DNA from: Modestobacter sp. VKM Ac-2986
GTDB taxonomy: Bacteria > Actinomycetota > Actinomycetes > Mycobacteriales > Geodermatophilaceae
DNA length: 64,000 nucleotides
Direction of reading: 5' to 3'
Assembly: GCF_026967795.1 (NCBI RefSeq)
Contig: NZ_JAPVBH010000003.1
Coordinates: forward strand, 124,001 to 188,000
Shown one piece after another: positions 1 through 9,220 of this stretch (its first letter is position 1; every line of letters starts with the position of its first letter). A program made the translations under genes and the position numbers. The notes beneath the pieces were generated by a model. It saw only the letters and a program-made list of their open reading frames with translations, was not told the DNA's origin and did not search any database.

Positions 1-659
1 GGAGCAAGGCACTCGGCTTCGGGGTGACCGAGCCGGTCACCCCGGAGCTGATCACCGAGGTCGTGCGCTTCTACGAGCGCAGCGGCGCCCAGCAGGCCAC
101 GATCCAGATCGCTCCCGCGGCCCTGCCGGAGGACTGGCCGGCCATCGCCGGGGAGCTCGGGCTGGAGCAGCGGCCCAGCTGGGTGAAGCTGCAGCGCGAC
201 CTCGCCGCCGCCCCGGCCGGCCTCCCCGCGCCCACCGCCGGACTGCGCGTCGCGCCGGTGGCCGAGGCCGACCTCGCCGCCTGGGCCCGGGTGCTGTTCT
301 CCGGTTTCGGCATGCCACCGGCCTACGACTCGATGGGCACCGGCGTGGACCCCACCGTCTGCCACCGCTGGGCGGCCTGGGACGGCGACCGGATCGTGGC
401 CGGCGCGACCGTCGTCATCGACGGCGACGCCGCCGGGATGTTCGGGGCGGCCACCCTGCCCGGGGACCGCCGTCGGGGCGCCCAGTCCGCGCTGCTCGCC
501 GCGCGGCTGTACGACGCGGCCGGGGCGGGTGTCCGCTGGGTCAGTGCCGAGACGGGCGCGGAGGCCGCCGGGCAGCGCAACCCCTCGCTGCACAACCTGC
601 GGCGCGCGGGCCTGGTCGACCTGTACGAGCGGCCGAACTGGCTCTGGCGGGCGCGGTGA
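1..659 (+). CDS. GNAT family N-acetyltransferase, 5' end cut by window edge
   Basis: The reading frame is open to base 1, so the true start lies upstream; a GTG at 24 is only an internal candidate. The visible part covers about 218 residues. The C-terminal half has the GNAT core: a strand ending AGATVVIDGDAAGMFGAATLPGDR, followed by the acetyl-CoA pyrophosphate loop region RRRGAQSALLAARLY and a terminal segment HNLRRAGLVDLYERPNW typical of the last strand and helix. It should transfer an acetyl group from acetyl-CoA to an unknown amine. The substrate cannot be read from the sequence. The N-terminal half looks like a second, degenerate GNAT fold. The gene downstream is 124 bp away and probably independent. 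Confidence 0.8.
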   Translation, partial: SKALGFGVTEPVTPELITEVVRFYERSGAQQATIQIAPAALPEDWPAIAGELGLEQRPSWVKLQRDLAAAPAGLPAPTAGLRVAPVAEADLAAWARVLFSGFGMPPAYDSMGTGVDPTVCHRWAAWDGDRIVAGATVVIDGDAAGMFGAATLPGDRRRGAQSALLAARLYDAAGAGVRWVSAETGAEAAGQRNPSLHNLRRAGLVDLYERPNWLWRAR

Positions 660-741
660 CCGCCCGGCCGGCCGTCGCGCCGTCCCGCACGCGCGGTCAG
701 CGGCCCGGGGCACGGCGGGCCGCCGGCACCGACGGCACGTC

Positions 742-782
742 GACGCGGTGGCGGTGCAGACAGACGCGGTGGCGGTGCAGAC
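742..782 (+). repeat. Tandem 21-bp duplication over the start region of the LLM gene
   Basis: The 20-mer GACGCGGTGGCGGTGCAGAC occurs at 742-761 and again at 763-782. The duplication is in frame with the downstream gene and multiplies its possible GTG starts (748, 754, 769, 775, 784). Confidence 0.85.
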
Positions 783-783
783 C

Positions 784-1857
784 GTGACCTTCCAGATCGG
801 CGCGCACACCTCCGGGGAGATCACCAGCGACCCCCGGACCGGCCGGCTGCCGTCCGCGCAGCAGCGCATGCGCGACACCATCGAGCAGGGGGTGGTGGCC
901 GAGCAGGTGGGCCTGGACGTGTTCGGCGTGGGGGAGCGCCACCGCGGCGACTTCCTCACCTCCTCCCCGGCGGTGCTGCTGTCCGCCGTCGCCGCACGGA
1001 CGTCGACCATCCGGCTGACCAGCGCGGTGACCGTGCTCGCCGCCCTGGACCCGGTCCGGCTGTTCCAGGACTTCGCCACGCTGGACCTGGTTTCCGGGGG
1101 CAGGGCCGAGATCATCGCCGGGACGGGCTCCCCGCAGGACTCCTTCCCGCTGTTCGGTCCGTACCTCGACGACCACGCGGCCCTGTTCGCCGAGGAGCTC
1201 GACCTGCTGCTGGCACTGCGGGAGGAGGACCCGATCACCTGGTGCGGCCGGTTCCGCACGCCGCTGCACGAGGCCGACGTCGCGCCCCGGCCGGTGCAGG
1301 ACCTGTTGCCGGTCCACGTCGGTGTCGGCGTCACCCCGTCCGCCGGCGCCCGGGCCGGTCGGCTGGGTCCGCCGCTGGCCCAGGGGGTGCTGCTGGGCCG
1401 CGTCGACACCGGGCTGGGGGTCCTCGAGGCCTACCGCGCAGCGGCGGCAGAGGCCGGGCACGACCCGGCCGGTCTGCACACGACCGTCCTCGGGCACGGG
1501 TACCCCGCCTCCACCAGTCAGCAGACGCGCCAGGCGATGCACACGCACCTGGCGCACGGTCTGCAGGAGAACGGCCCGGTCCGAGGCGGGACCGGCGCGT
1601 CCGGCAGCGCGGTGGAGCGCTCCTGCCTAGACGTCCAGGCGTCGGCCGCCGGCGCGCTGGTCGTCGGCAGCCCGCAGCAGGTCATCGACGAGGTGATGGC
1701 CCAGCACGAGCTGTACGGACACGACCGCCTGCTGGTCCACCTGGGCCTGGGCGGCCTGCCGCAGCGGGAACACCTGGCGGCCATCGAGCTGTTGGGGGCC
1801 GAGGTCGCACCGGTGCTGAGCCCCGAGCTCTCCGTCGCAGGTGCCCTCGCCGGCTGA
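784..1857 (+). CDS. LLM-class (luciferase-like) flavin-dependent oxidoreductase
   Basis: This 357-residue protein belongs to the bacterial luciferase-like fold that uses reduced FMN or F420 to oxidise small substrates. Family signatures are the N-terminal strand TFQIGAHTSGEITSDPRTGR, then VGLDVFGVGERH (flavin and substrate pocket), TSTIRLTSAVTVLAALDPVRLFQDFATLDLVSGGRAEII and the glycine-rich AGTGSPQDSFPLFG. I chose the GTG at 784 because family members begin at that first strand; GTGs at 748-775 lie in a tandem duplication and would add a short non-conserved tail. No clear Shine-Dalgarno site is visible. The substrate is unknown. It precedes a SARP-like regulator by 57 bp, so co-transcription is possible. 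Confidence 0.82.
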   Translation: MTFQIGAHTSGEITSDPRTGRLPSAQQRMRDTIEQGVVAEQVGLDVFGVGERHRGDFLTSSPAVLLSAVAARTSTIRLTSAVTVLAALDPVRLFQDFATLDLVSGGRAEIIAGTGSPQDSFPLFGPYLDDHAALFAEELDLLLALREEDPITWCGRFRTPLHEADVAPRPVQDLLPVHVGVGVTPSAGARAGRLGPPLAQGVLLGRVDTGLGVLEAYRAAAAEAGHDPAGLHTTVLGHGYPASTSQQTRQAMHTHLAHGLQENGPVRGGTGASGSAVERSCLDVQASAAGALVVGSPQQVIDEVMAQHELYGHDRLLVHLGLGGLPQREHLAAIELLGAEVAPVLSPELSVAGALAG

Positions 1858-1914
1858 CCCCGCAGGCGCGGAGCGCGCACGACCGGATCGAACCGACGTC
1901 AGGACGGACGAGAC

Positions 1915-3867
1915 ATGGGCGAGAGCCCGCAGACCGCGCACGTGCTCACCTTCCTGGGACCGGTGCGCGCCCGACTGCACGGCCGGGACGTGGCGCTCGG
2001 AAGCCCTCAGCAGCGGGCGGTCTGGTCCGCGCTGGTGCTCGGCGACCGGCTGATCACGGCCGCCGAGCTCATCGACGCGCTGTGGGGGGAGTCGCCGCCG
2101 CGGGGCGCGCAGGCCACCGTCCGGACCTACGTGTCGAGGCTGCGGGCTGCGCTGGCCGCCGCCGACCCGGCCGGGGAGGTGGCGCAGCTGACCACCGGCG
2201 ACGGCGGCTACCAGGTCCGGGTGCCCGACGACGCCGTCGACGTGCGGCTGGCCGAGCTCGGGGTCTCCCGGGCACGGGAACTGGTGCACGGCGGGGACCG
2301 GGCCGCTGCCCGGTCGGTGCTGCGGGACGTGACCGGGCTGTGGGCCGGCAGCCCGCTCACCGGCGCCGTCGGCCCCTGGGTGGAGACCCACGAGCGGGTC
2401 CTCACCGCCCGGCGCGCCGAGCTGCTCGAGGAGCTGTGGGAGCTCGAGGCCGACCTGGACCCCGCCGGGGGAGTCGCCGCCGAGCTCACCGAAGGGGTGC
2501 GGGCGGAGCCGCTGCGCGAGCGCCGGCACGAGCTGCTCATGCTCGTGCAGTACCGCACCGGCCGGCGGGCAGCGGCCCTGGCCACCTACCGCGCCGCACG
2601 CGACCTGCTCGCCGACGAGCTGGGGATCGAGCCCGGGCCGGCGTTGGTGGCCCTGCACCAGCGGGTGCTGCGGGACGACCCTGCGCTACGGCCGCGCACC
2701 GCCGGCCCGGCTCGCGCCGTGCGGCCCGCCCAGCTGCCGCCACCGGCCGGTGCCCTGGTCGGCCGGGACGAGCTGGTCGCCGAGCTCGTGGCCGCGCTCA
2801 CCGCCGGCAGCGGCTCCCCGCGGCTGGCGCTCACCGGCCTGGGCGGCACGGGCAGCAGCGCCGTCGCCGTGGAGGCCGCCCGCCGCGTGGCCGCGACCTA
2901 CCCGGACGGCCAGCTCTACGTCGACCTCCGGGCCGCGGGCACCGGGACGGCGGAGGTCCTCGCCGGGCTGCTCCGGTCACTCGGCACCGCAGCAGCCGAC
3001 GTGCCCGCCGACCCCGCCGAACGGCTCGCCGCCTGGCGCACCGCCTCCAGCACGCGCCGTCTGCTCGTGGTGCTCGACCACGTCGGCGACCCCGCCCAGC
3101 TGCAGGAGCTGGCCCCCGCCGGCCCGGCCAGCGCGCTGGTCGTCACCGCGGCCCGGCGGCTGCTCACGCCGTGCGGTCTGCGCTGGTGGACCGTCGGGCC
3201 GCTGACGCCCGAGTCCTCCCTGCGGCTGCTGGCCGAGCTGGCCGGGCACGACCGCGTGCGCGCCGAACGGGCGGTGTCCGCGGCGCTCGTCGCGGCCTGC
3301 TCCCACCAGCCGCTCGCCGTCGTAGTCGCCGCGGCCCGGCTGACCGACCGGCCGCACTGGACGGTCGCGCAGATCGCCGCGCAGCTCGACGAGGACCTGC
3401 GCGAGCCGGTGGTGATGGCCGCCGACTGCGCCGTGGTGGACGCCCCCCTCGCCCGGTCCCAGGCGCAGCTCCCGGCGGCGGTGGACGACGCCTTCTGCCT
3501 GCTCGCCGTCCCCGACTCCGACCACCTCGACGCCGCGGCCGCCGGCGCCCTCCTCGACCTCCCGCCCGCCCGGGCCCGCGCGGTCCTCGAGGCGCTCGTG
3601 GACGCCCACCTGCTGGTCGCCGAGGCCGGCGGCCGCTACCGGTTCCTGGGGCTGCTGCGGGCCTTCGCGCGTCGGCAGGCCCGGCCCCGGCACGGCACCC
3701 GCGCCGTCCAGGCGGCGCTGCGCCGGCTGGCCGACCACCTGGCCGAGCGGGAGCAGGTGCCCACCATCGTCAGCGGCCGCCGTCAGCCCGCGGACCCGGC
3801 GCTGGTCGCCGTCCTGGCGCAGCTGGAGGCCGGACGCCGGCCGGAGGGGGCGCGCACCAGCGCCTGA
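1915..3867 (+). CDS. SARP/AfsR-type transcriptional regulator with degenerate NB-ARC P-loop
   Basis: This 650-residue regulator has an N-terminal winged-helix DNA-binding domain (about 10-100, LTFLGPVRARLHGRDVALGS then the ALWGESPP...TVRTYVSRLRAAL helix pair), a bacterial transcriptional activation domain (about 110-260, ending YRAARDLLADELGIEPGPALVALHQRVL) and an NTPase-like domain. The position of Walker A reads GLGGTGSSA rather than GxGGxGKT, so the lysine and following threonine are missing, and no long TPR tail follows. The related protein at 5960-8848 keeps GMGGVGKTT. SARPs activate neighbouring biosynthetic genes; nearby candidates are the oxidoreductase upstream and the FAD oxidase downstream. 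ATP binding is probably lost; the DNA-binding and BTAD parts look intact. Confidence 0.85.
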   Translation: MGESPQTAHVLTFLGPVRARLHGRDVALGSPQQRAVWSALVLGDRLITAAELIDALWGESPPRGAQATVRTYVSRLRAALAAADPAGEVAQLTTGDGGYQVRVPDDAVDVRLAELGVSRARELVHGGDRAAARSVLRDVTGLWAGSPLTGAVGPWVETHERVLTARRAELLEELWELEADLDPAGGVAAELTEGVRAEPLRERRHELLMLVQYRTGRRAAALATYRAARDLLADELGIEPGPALVALHQRVLRDDPALRPRTAGPARAVRPAQLPPPAGALVGRDELVAELVAALTAGSGSPRLALTGLGGTGSSAVAVEAARRVAATYPDGQLYVDLRAAGTGTAEVLAGLLRSLGTAAADVPADPAERLAAWRTASSTRRLLVVLDHVGDPAQLQELAPAGPASALVVTAARRLLTPCGLRWWTVGPLTPESSLRLLAELAGHDRVRAERAVSAALVAACSHQPLAVVVAAARLTDRPHWTVAQIAAQLDEDLREPVVMAADCAVVDAPLARSQAQLPAAVDDAFCLLAVPDSDHLDAAAAGALLDLPPARARAVLEALVDAHLLVAEAGGRYRFLGLLRAFARRQARPRHGTRAVQAALRRLADHLAEREQVPTIVSGRRQPADPALVAVLAQLEAGRRPEGARTSA

Positions 3868-3952
3868 TCGCCGGCGCCGGGTCGACACGGTGTGGACGTC
3901 GACGCCCGGTCGCGTCGACGGATCGTCCACGCCGGCCCGGTGGACTGCCGTC

Positions 3953-5380
3953 ATGACGATGACCGACCGACCTCCCGCGCCCGACCCGCTCGCCCTCGCC
4001 GACCTGGCCGGGGCCGTGACCGGGGTGGTGCTCACCCCCGGCCAGCCCGGCTACGACGAGGAGCGCGCCCCCTTCAACCTCGCCCTCGAGTCCCACCCGG
4101 CCGTGGTGGTCGGGGCAGTGGACGCCGCCGACGTGCAGGCCGCGGTCCGCTTCGCCCGCGCCCACGACCTGCCGGTGGCCGTGATGACCACCGGCCACCA
4201 GGCGTCGGTACCCGTGGACGCCGCCGTCCTGGTCACCACCCGCCGGATGTCCGACGTCCGGGTCGACCCGCTGGCCGCGACTGTGACGGTCGGGGCGGGG
4301 GTCGTCTGGCAGCAGGTCGTGGACGCCACGACGGCCTACGGGCTGGCTCCGCTGAACGGCTCCTCACCGCTGGTGGGTGTCGTCGGCTACACCCTCGGTG
4401 GCGGGCTCAGCCCGATGCTGGGCCGGGCCTTCGGCTGGGCGGCCGACGCGCTGCGCTCGATGACCGTGGTCACCGCCGACGGCGAGCTGCACGAGGTCTC
4501 CGCCCACGCCCCGGACCCCCTGGACGCCGACCTCTTCTGGGGCCTGCCGGGCGCCAAGAGCAACCTGGGCATCGTCACCTCGATGACCTTCGGGCTGTTC
4601 CCGGTGACGCACCTGCACGCCGGCGGCCTGTTCTTCGCCGGAGCCGACCTCGCGGCGGTGCTGACCGCCTACGCCGCGCTGACCGCCGCCGCACCCGACG
4701 AGCTGACCACGTCGATCGCGCTGCTCCGGATGCCGCCGGTGCCCTTCGTCCCGGAGTTCCTGCGTGGCACGTTCATGGTGCACGTCCGGGTCTCACTGCT
4801 CGGGACGGCGGAGCAGGCCGGGGAGCTGCTGCGGCCGCTGCGCGCGGCGGCCCCCGCCCTCCTCGACACCGTGGCCGACATGCCCTACGCGGACTTCGCC
4901 AGCATCCACGCCGACCCGTCCTCGCCCGCCCCCTGGCGGGAGCACTCCGCGCTGCTCGGTCCGCTGACGCCCGGGGCGATCGACACCCTGGTCGAGGTCG
5001 CCGGGCCCGACGCCGACGTCCCGGTGCAGATGTTGCAGCTGCGGCACCTGGGCGGCGCGCTGGCCCGGGGGGAGGCCACGACCAACGCGGCCGCCCGCCG
5101 GCACGCCGAGTTCGTCCTCGACGCGATAGCCATCGGCCCGGTGGAGGTGACCGGCGGGGCCATGTCCTGGACCAGGGGGCTGGTCGACCGGCTGGCGGAC
5201 GTCAGGGTGCCCGGCACGAACCTCAACTTCCTGGGCGCGGAGGACGCGAGCCCGGCGGAGGTGGCCGCGGCCCACGACCCCGCCGTCCTGGCCCGGCTCC
5301 GGCAGGTCAAGCGGGCCGTCGACCCGCACAACACGTTCCGGATCAACCACAACATCACCCCCGCGGAGGACCCCCGATGA
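3953..5380 (+). CDS. FAD-binding oxidoreductase (berberine-bridge-like)
   Basis: This 475-residue protein has an FAD-binding PCMH fold (about 35-210) and a C-terminal BBE segment (NLNFLGAEDASPAEVAAAHDPA then LRQVKRAVDPHNTFRINHNI). In AVMTTGHQASVPVD the histidine sits where family members attach FAD through 8-alpha-histidyl; VVGYTLGGGLSPMLGRAFG occupies the position of the second, cysteinyl attachment but has no cysteine, so the flavin should be mono-covalent at most. Start: the ATG at 3953 precedes the first conserved residues; an ATG at 3959 is equally possible. The stop overlaps the next ATG (ATGA), so it is translationally coupled to an NTF2-like protein. It probably oxidises a secondary metabolite or sugar; the substrate is unknown. 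Confidence 0.87.
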   Translation: MTMTDRPPAPDPLALADLAGAVTGVVLTPGQPGYDEERAPFNLALESHPAVVVGAVDAADVQAAVRFARAHDLPVAVMTTGHQASVPVDAAVLVTTRRMSDVRVDPLAATVTVGAGVVWQQVVDATTAYGLAPLNGSSPLVGVVGYTLGGGLSPMLGRAFGWAADALRSMTVVTADGELHEVSAHAPDPLDADLFWGLPGAKSNLGIVTSMTFGLFPVTHLHAGGLFFAGADLAAVLTAYAALTAAAPDELTTSIALLRMPPVPFVPEFLRGTFMVHVRVSLLGTAEQAGELLRPLRAAAPALLDTVADMPYADFASIHADPSSPAPWREHSALLGPLTPGAIDTLVEVAGPDADVPVQMLQLRHLGGALARGEATTNAAARRHAEFVLDAIAIGPVEVTGGAMSWTRGLVDRLADVRVPGTNLNFLGAEDASPAEVAAAHDPAVLARLRQVKRAVDPHNTFRINHNITPAEDPR

Positions 5381-5871
5381 CCATCCCTGCACAGCCCACC
5401 GACCTGGCGGCCCTGGTCGACCACCACGACATCGTCGACACACTGCTCCGCTACACCGGCGGCCTGGACCTCGCCGACGCCGAGCTGATGACCTCCGCCC
5501 TCACCGAGGACGCCGTGGTCGACCTGACCCCGGCGACGACGAAGATCGGCCTGGACTTCCCGGTGCTCGCGCCGCGGGACACCGTCGTCGGGGCCCTCGT
5601 GGGCGCCGTCGGGCCGCTGGACACCAGCCACTCGGTGACCAACGCCCGCACCACGGTGGACGGCGACGAGGCCACCCTCATCGCCTACGCCCACGCGATG
5701 CACTTCCTGCCCGGCACCGGCCCGGACCACCGCCGAACCGAGCACGCCGAGATGATGAACCGGTACACCACCCAGCTCGTCCGCCAGGACGGCACCTGGC
5801 GCATCCGGCACCTGAGCATCGACAACCTCTGGTTCGACGGCGACCCGCAGATCCTGGTCTCCCAGGTCTGA
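5377..5871 (+). CDS. Nuclear transport factor 2 (SnoaL)-like protein
   Basis: This 164-residue single-domain protein has the alpha+beta cone fold: an N-terminal helix (DHHDIVDTLLRYTGGLDLADAELM), TEDAVVDLTPAT, a conserved SHSVTNARTTVDGDEATLIAYAHAMHF strand pair and a final MNRYTTQLVRQDGTWRIRHL. Such folds act as small dehydratases, isomerases or hydroxylases on cyclic metabolites. It overlaps the FAD oxidase by 4 nt, suggesting that the two act on the same substrate. A strong hairpin follows the stop at 5889-5923. Confidence 0.83.
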   Translation: MTIPAQPTDLAALVDHHDIVDTLLRYTGGLDLADAELMTSALTEDAVVDLTPATTKIGLDFPVLAPRDTVVGALVGAVGPLDTSHSVTNARTTVDGDEATLIAYAHAMHFLPGTGPDHRRTEHAEMMNRYTTQLVRQDGTWRIRHLSIDNLWFDGDPQILVSQV

Positions 5872-5888
5872 GGACACCGGCGGTGCCC

Positions 5889-5923
5889 GGAGGAGGGCAG
5901 GACCCGGCGTCCTGCCCTCCTCC
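5889..5923. terminator. Bidirectional hairpin terminator
   Basis: Perfect 15-bp inverted repeat (GGAGGAGGGCAGGAC / GTCCTGCCCTCCTCC) with a 5-nt loop CCGGC, between the converging NTF2-like gene and the SARP regulator. There is no T-tract, as usual in this GC range. Confidence 0.75.
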
Positions 5924-5959
5924 CGTCCGGTCGGCCGGCGGGTCCCTGCTCCTGACCGG

Positions 5960-8848
5960 TCAGCTGCCGGGCGGTGCCGGGTCCCCGGCCAGCAGGCCCA
6001 GCAGCCGGCCACGGGCCTCGCGGGCCCACCCGAGCTCACCCGCGGGGTCCAGGCGGTCGATCGCACGGACGGCCTCGGCCCACGCCGACCTCGCACCGAG
6101 CTCGTCCCCGGAGGCCGTGAGCGCGTGCCCGACCCCCGCGGTGGCCTCGACCAGGACGCGTGCGTCCTGGTCGGGGGCTAACCGGGCCACCTCGCGGTAG
6201 CGGGCGAGCGCCTCGGTGACCCGGCCCTGGGCGAGGGCGGCGTGCGCGAGCTTCACCTCGACGTCGAGCATCCACCGGTCGTCCCCGACGGCACGGAACA
6301 GCTCCCTGCTCCGGGACCACTCCTGCTCGGCACCCACGGCGTCGCCCGCCGACAGCAGCCGCGAGCCCGCGTCGACCCGGAACATGGCCTCCAGTTGCCG
6401 GTCGCCGAGCTCCTGGATGAGGGCGAGCGCCGCCGCGAGGTGTTCCCGCACCTCCGCGTCGCGGTGCTGGTCGAGCGGGCCGGCGACCTCGCTGAGGGTC
6501 TCGGCGAGCTGGGCGTGCGCCTCGGCCTCACCTCGACGGACCCCGGCCACCTGATAGGCGGCGATGGCGGACCGGAGGTGGTCCACGCTGAGCGTCCCGT
6601 CCCCGAGGCTGTCGTACGCGCTGGCGAGGCCGTGGTGGACGCGGCCCACCCACGACCGGTCGTCCGCACTCTCGGCGGCGGCGAGCGCCAGGTGCTGGCA
6701 GACGACGGCGTCGGCCGGGCGCCCCAGTCTGTCCTGCAGCGGCAGGAGCAGCGCGGCCAGCTGCAGCACGTCCTGGTCCAGTCCCGCCGCGGCGGCCTGC
6801 TGCACGACCGAGACCAGGCTCGCGGCCTCGGTCGCGAACCAGCCGACGACGGCGGCCGCGTCGGGGAAGACCTCGGGCGACACGCCGGCCGGGAGGGGAG
6901 GCAGGTCGAGCGGCACGCGCTGGGGGAAGTGGACCTGACGCGCGGCGGCCGTCGTGTGCAGGTGGTGCGCGGTGGTGCGCACGACGAACTCGGCGCGCTC
7001 CGGTCCGTCGGTCACCTCACCGGCGTAGGCCAGCAGCAGGTCGTGCATCCGCCAGCGGTCCGGGCGCGGCCGCGTGACCAGGGCCGAGTCCGCGAACTGC
7101 CGCAGCAGCCGGCCGACCGAGGTGCGGTCGAGGCCACTGGCACTCGCGACGGCGGCCGTGCCGGTGTCCCCGCCCGGCTGGACCGCCAGCGCCCGGAACA
7201 CCAGCGCTGCGTCCGGTGCCAGCGCCCGGTAGGACGGGGCGAGCACGGCCCGCAGGTCACTGACCTGGTCGGTGGTCGCCATGGCGTCCAGGGGACCTGC
7301 GCCCAGCTCCTCGGCCAGGGCGGCGAGCGACATCGCCGGGGAGATGGCGGCGCGGGCGGCCACCACGGCCAGGGCCAGGGGCAGCCCCCCGGTCCGCTCG
7401 GCCAGCCGGTCGACGGCAGCCGGCTCGTCGTCGACCCGCCGGTCGCCCAGCCGCTGGCGGAGGAACCGCCGCGCGTCCGCGGGGTCGAGGACGGCGAGGG
7501 CGACCGGCCGCGCGCCGGCGGTCACGACGAGGCCGGTGAGTGGGTCCCGGCTGGTGACGACGACCAGCGTGCCCGGGTCACCGGGCAGCAGCGGGCGCAC
7601 CTGCCCGGCGTCCCGGGCGTTGTCGAGCAGGACGAGCACCCGGCGTCCGTGCAGGAGGGTCCGGTACCGGGCCGCGCGGCCCGGGAGATCGGTCGGCACG
7701 TCCTGCGGAGGGACGCCCAGGGCCTCGAGGAAGCCGCGCAGCGCCTCGGCGGGGTCGACCGGCGGGTGCACGGGGTCGAAGCCGCGGAGGTCGACGTACA
7801 GCTGCCCGTCGGGGTGGTCGACGGCGCGCGACCGGGCGAAGTGCACGGCCAGCGTCGTCTTGCCCACGCCGCCCATCCCCGAGACGACGACCACCCCGGC
7901 GGCGGTACCGGTGTCGGACGCGGCCTCGCCCAGCCGGGCCAGGTCCTGCTCACGGCCGGTGACCCGGGCGACCTCGCCGGGCAGCTGGGCCGGCACCGCA
8001 GGCGCGCGGACGAGGGGTGCGGCCACCGGGGGCGTGCCGGTGAGCACCTGTTCCTGCAAGGCCTGCAGGGCCGGGCCGGGGTCGACGCCGAGTTCCTCGG
8101 CCAGGACGGTGCGGGCCTGGGCGTAGGCCGAGAGCGCCTCGGCCTGCCGGCCGAGGCGCCACAGGGCGAGGACCTGGAGTTCGCGCAGGCTCTCGCGGAG
8201 CGGCTGCTGGGCGATGAGGACGGTGAGCTCGCCGAGGGCCTCGGTCAGCTGCCCCAGCTCGATCCGCGCGGCGAGGAGCTCCTCGACGACGGAGTCGTGG
8301 AGCTGGGTGAGGCGTTCCCGCTGCGACTCGGCGTAGGGGCCGGGCAGCCCGGACAGCGGTGTGCCCCGCCAGGGCGCGAGCGCTGCGCGCAGGTGCTCCA
8401 CCGCCGCCGCGGTGTCACCCCGCCGGAACGCCTCCGCTGCGTGGTCGCGTTGCGTCGTGACGGTGGTGAGGTCGAGGTCGTAGCCGGCGCGGTCCAGTCG
8501 GTAGCCACCACCGGTCGCGCTGAGCAGCGCACTCGCGGGCCCGAGCGCCCGGCGCAGCCGCGAGAGGTAGGTGCGCACCGTTCCGGCCGCGCTGACGGGC
8601 GGGTCCTCGCCCCAGAGCCCCGTGATCAGGGCCGGGAGCTCGACGTGCGCCACCTCGTGCATCGCCAGGGCGGCCAGCACGGCCTGCTGCTGGGGCGAGC
8701 CCAGCGCGAGCTCGGACCCGCCGGCCCGGGCCTCCAGCGGCCCCAGCACCGACAGCTGCAGCAGTGGCGCCTCCGGGACGGCGCTGAGCCGGCTGCCCGA
8801 GGACGTCGCCCGGCTGCTCGAGGACGTCCCCGGGTGGCTCGAGGACAC
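5960..8848 (-). CDS. AfsR/SARP family regulator (winged helix, BTAD, NB-ARC, TPR-like)
   Basis: This 962-residue signal-transducing regulator has a winged helix (about 30-120, LSVLGPLEARAGGSELALGSPQQQ), a BTAD domain (to about 285, ending ARTVLAEELGVDPGPALQALQEQVL), an NB-ARC NTPase (about 310-590) with intact Walker A GMGGVGKTT, Walker B VLVLLDNA and GLPLALAVVAA, and a C-terminal helical repeat region (about 640-960) resembling TPRs. The upstream minus-strand stretch has a TAGGGT -10 box at 8969-8974. The start at 8848 (ATG) is tentative: the first 25 residues are serine-rich and unconserved, and a start near the VPEAPLLQL segment is possible. It converges on the FAD oxidase operon and may control it; that is inference. 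Confidence 0.87.
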   Translation of the reverse strand: MSSSHPGTSSSSRATSSGSRLSAVPEAPLLQLSVLGPLEARAGGSELALGSPQQQAVLAALAMHEVAHVELPALITGLWGEDPPVSAAGTVRTYLSRLRRALGPASALLSATGGGYRLDRAGYDLDLTTVTTQRDHAAEAFRRGDTAAAVEHLRAALAPWRGTPLSGLPGPYAESQRERLTQLHDSVVEELLAARIELGQLTEALGELTVLIAQQPLRESLRELQVLALWRLGRQAEALSAYAQARTVLAEELGVDPGPALQALQEQVLTGTPPVAAPLVRAPAVPAQLPGEVARVTGREQDLARLGEAASDTGTAAGVVVVSGMGGVGKTTLAVHFARSRAVDHPDGQLYVDLRGFDPVHPPVDPAEALRGFLEALGVPPQDVPTDLPGRAARYRTLLHGRRVLVLLDNARDAGQVRPLLPGDPGTLVVVTSRDPLTGLVVTAGARPVALAVLDPADARRFLRQRLGDRRVDDEPAAVDRLAERTGGLPLALAVVAARAAISPAMSLAALAEELGAGPLDAMATTDQVSDLRAVLAPSYRALAPDAALVFRALAVQPGGDTGTAAVASASGLDRTSVGRLLRQFADSALVTRPRPDRWRMHDLLLAYAGEVTDGPERAEFVVRTTAHHLHTTAAARQVHFPQRVPLDLPPLPAGVSPEVFPDAAAVVGWFATEAASLVSVVQQAAAAGLDQDVLQLAALLLPLQDRLGRPADAVVCQHLALAAAESADDRSWVGRVHHGLASAYDSLGDGTLSVDHLRSAIAAYQVAGVRRGEAEAHAQLAETLSEVAGPLDQHRDAEVREHLAAALALIQELGDRQLEAMFRVDAGSRLLSAGDAVGAEQEWSRSRELFRAVGDDRWMLDVEVKLAHAALAQGRVTEALARYREVARLAPDQDARVLVEATAGVGHALTASGDELGARSAWAEAVRAIDRLDPAGELGWAREARGRLLGLLAGDPAPPGS

Positions 8849-8968
8849 GGCCCTCCCTCGGTCGTCGTCGGCGCGCGGCCGCCGGGGGAGAGCGCTCCGG
8901 CGTCCCGGGGCCGGTCCAGGACGTGTGCGGACCCGCCCCCGGGGAGGGGGAGGGCGGCACCGGCCCGG

Positions 8969-8974
8969 ACCCTA
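8969..8974 (-). promoter_or_regulatory. -10 box upstream of the SARP regulator
   Basis: Minus-strand TAGGGT, about 120 nt before the proposed ATG at 8848. It matches the TANNNT -10 box seen before other genes here. No clear -35 box is visible. Confidence 0.4.
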
Positions 8975-9014
8975 CGCGAACGGGACGCGGGGGACCGTGC
9001 CGAGTCCAGGCAGT

Positions 9015-9158
9015 TCACGGGCGCAGCGGGGGCCCGACGATCTGGATGCCGTGGTCGGCCGCGATGCGGGTCAGCTCGCCCGGGTCGGGTGGGCCGCCGG
9101 CGGGCGCACCGGTCGGCAGGCCGACCTCGGTGACGAAGCGGTCGAACCCGCCGGGGCG
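9015..9158 (-). pseudogene. 3' remnant of a cupin-domain gene
   Basis: Minus-strand translation gives about 47 residues beginning PGGFDRFVTEVGLPTGAP and ending DPGELTRIAADHGIQIVGPP plus LRP and a stop. This is the characteristic tail of small cupin-domain proteins. Homology stops at about 9158, where the upstream sequence becomes, on the other strand, the middle of an AraC regulator. There is no start codon or upstream half. It is a broken gene left by a deletion. Confidence 0.65.
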
Positions 9159-9220
9159 CCCTCGTCGTCCCCCAGGCCGAGGTCAGCACCCGCGACCGCG
9201 GACTCGAGTCCGCCGCCACG

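Noticed and set aside
1242-3956. 904-codon frame overlapping the LLM and SARP genes
   Set aside because: Arg/Pro/Gly-rich shadow frame; the overlapping frames carry clear family motifs.
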